Of a stretch of DNA of 64,000 nucleotides, positions 63,670 to 64,000 are shown piece by piece. The stretch is from Paenibacillus sp. GP183 (GTDB lineage: Bacteria; Bacillota; Bacilli; Paenibacillales; NBRC-103111): positions 1,674,001 to 1,738,000 of the forward strand of contig NZ_FNSW01000001.1 of assembly GCF_900104695.1 (NCBI RefSeq). The letters run 5' to 3'. Each line of letters opens with the position of its first letter. Position 1 is the stretch's first letter. The notes beneath the pieces were generated by a model. It made no database searches. It was not told the DNA's origin and was given only the letters and a program-made list of their open reading frames with translations. Position numbers and translations under genes: made by a program.

Positions 63670-64000
63670 ATGAATAAATCGTGGAAGCTCATAAGCTCCC
63701 TTAGTATATCGTTATTAACCGTGTCTTTGCTGACTGCCGGCTGTGAAAAGCCATTGGATCGCACTGCTCAGCCTCCTGCTGTGAGTAACTATCCTTCACG
63801 GGAGCCTATCTCCACCAGCGGCAATGAAATTGACCCGTCCAGTTCTATTCGGGGAGGCGGCATTACGCCTGTGTCTACCCCATATGCAACCTCGGATCAT
63901 GAAGCTCAAGTTTCGGCGAACCGGGCATCAACCGTTGATCCAAATGCACCTATTCCTGATCGACCTCCGGCCAAATCCACGCCAAAACCAAAGGTAGACC
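63670..64000 (+). CDS. Lipoprotein, N-terminal part (runs off the window)
   Basis: ATG at 63670. Signal 'LISSLSISLLTVSLLTAGC' with the lipobox Cys at 25, then a Pro/Ser/Thr-rich linker ('STPKPKVD' at the edge). At least 110 residues; the functional domain lies beyond the window. AAAGGA upstream. Confidence 0.75.
   Translation, partial: MNKSWKLISSLSISLLTVSLLTAGCEKPLDRTAQPPAVSNYPSREPISTSGNEIDPSSSIRGGGITPVSTPYATSDHEAQVSANRASTVDPNAPIPDRPPAKSTPKPKVD

Overview
The window reads as chromosomal DNA of a low-to-moderate-GC, spore-former-like Firmicute, most probably a Paenibacillaceae member. Reasons: strong AGGAGG-type ribosome sites with frequent TTG/GTG starts, a B12-dependent ribonucleotide reductase with NrdR boxes, a LipM octanoyltransferase beside a YqhH/YqhG pair, YqzE, an xpt gene, and Bacillales-type IS elements. 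No species is claimed.

Region 1 (1-7.9 kb) is a 5-oxoproline (pyroglutamate) salvage locus. It holds the end of an IclR regulator, the 5-oxoprolinase genes pxpA, pxpC and pxpB, a dedicated biotin carboxylase and BCCP (accC, accB), pyroglutamyl peptidase pcp, and a DUF979/DUF969 membrane pair. Two near-identical TTCCGA-N3-TCGGAA palindromes sit before accB and before the membrane-pair/pcp operon, so they may form one regulon.

Region 2 (7.9-42.6 kb) looks like a large insertion. It is bounded by transposon-like ends. A left end at 7938 and a 65-bp right end at 10747-10811 are imperfect inverted copies. A diverged second left end starts at 10820, and an identical copy of the right end lies at 42514-42578, in the T-tract of the nrdJ terminator, about 35 bp past the nrdJ stop. 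I read this as two tandem Tn7-like insertions at the 3' end of nrdJ. The inner part carries a TniQ/TnsD gene that becomes one intact 581-codon frame once two IS21 elements, each with a clear target duplication, are removed. It also carries a stand-alone Mu-transposase C-terminal-domain protein and a divergent XRE regulator. Cargo includes a long minus-strand catabolic cluster (isoaspartyl peptidase, Dpp-type ABC transporter, amidase, two creatininase-family enzymes, asparaginase, gamma-glutamyltransferase-like enzyme, three SDRs, a ketopantoate-reductase-like enzyme and a split CHR transporter) with a GntR/FCD regulator, plus a JAB isopeptidase-like gene with an unknown partner. All five IS elements of the window lie here, together with several gene remnants (collagen-like protein, PLD nuclease, YjbR-like protein, membrane protein, flavoprotein monooxygenase).

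Region 3 (42.6-64 kb) is ordinary core chromosome: nrdJ, D-amino acid aminotransferase, lipM, yqhH-yqhG, small conserved genes, a DUF695-RraB membrane protein, a YidC paralogue with a small membrane partner, a CDGSH protein, sulfite reductase cysJI, a Lon-like PDZ protease, tRNA-Leu, cbiZ, xpt and a partial lipoprotein. An 11-copy, 42-bp hairpin tandem repeat occupies the leader of the operon before cbiZ. NrdJ needs adenosylcobalamin and CbiZ salvages cobinamides, which gives these two genes a metabolic link.
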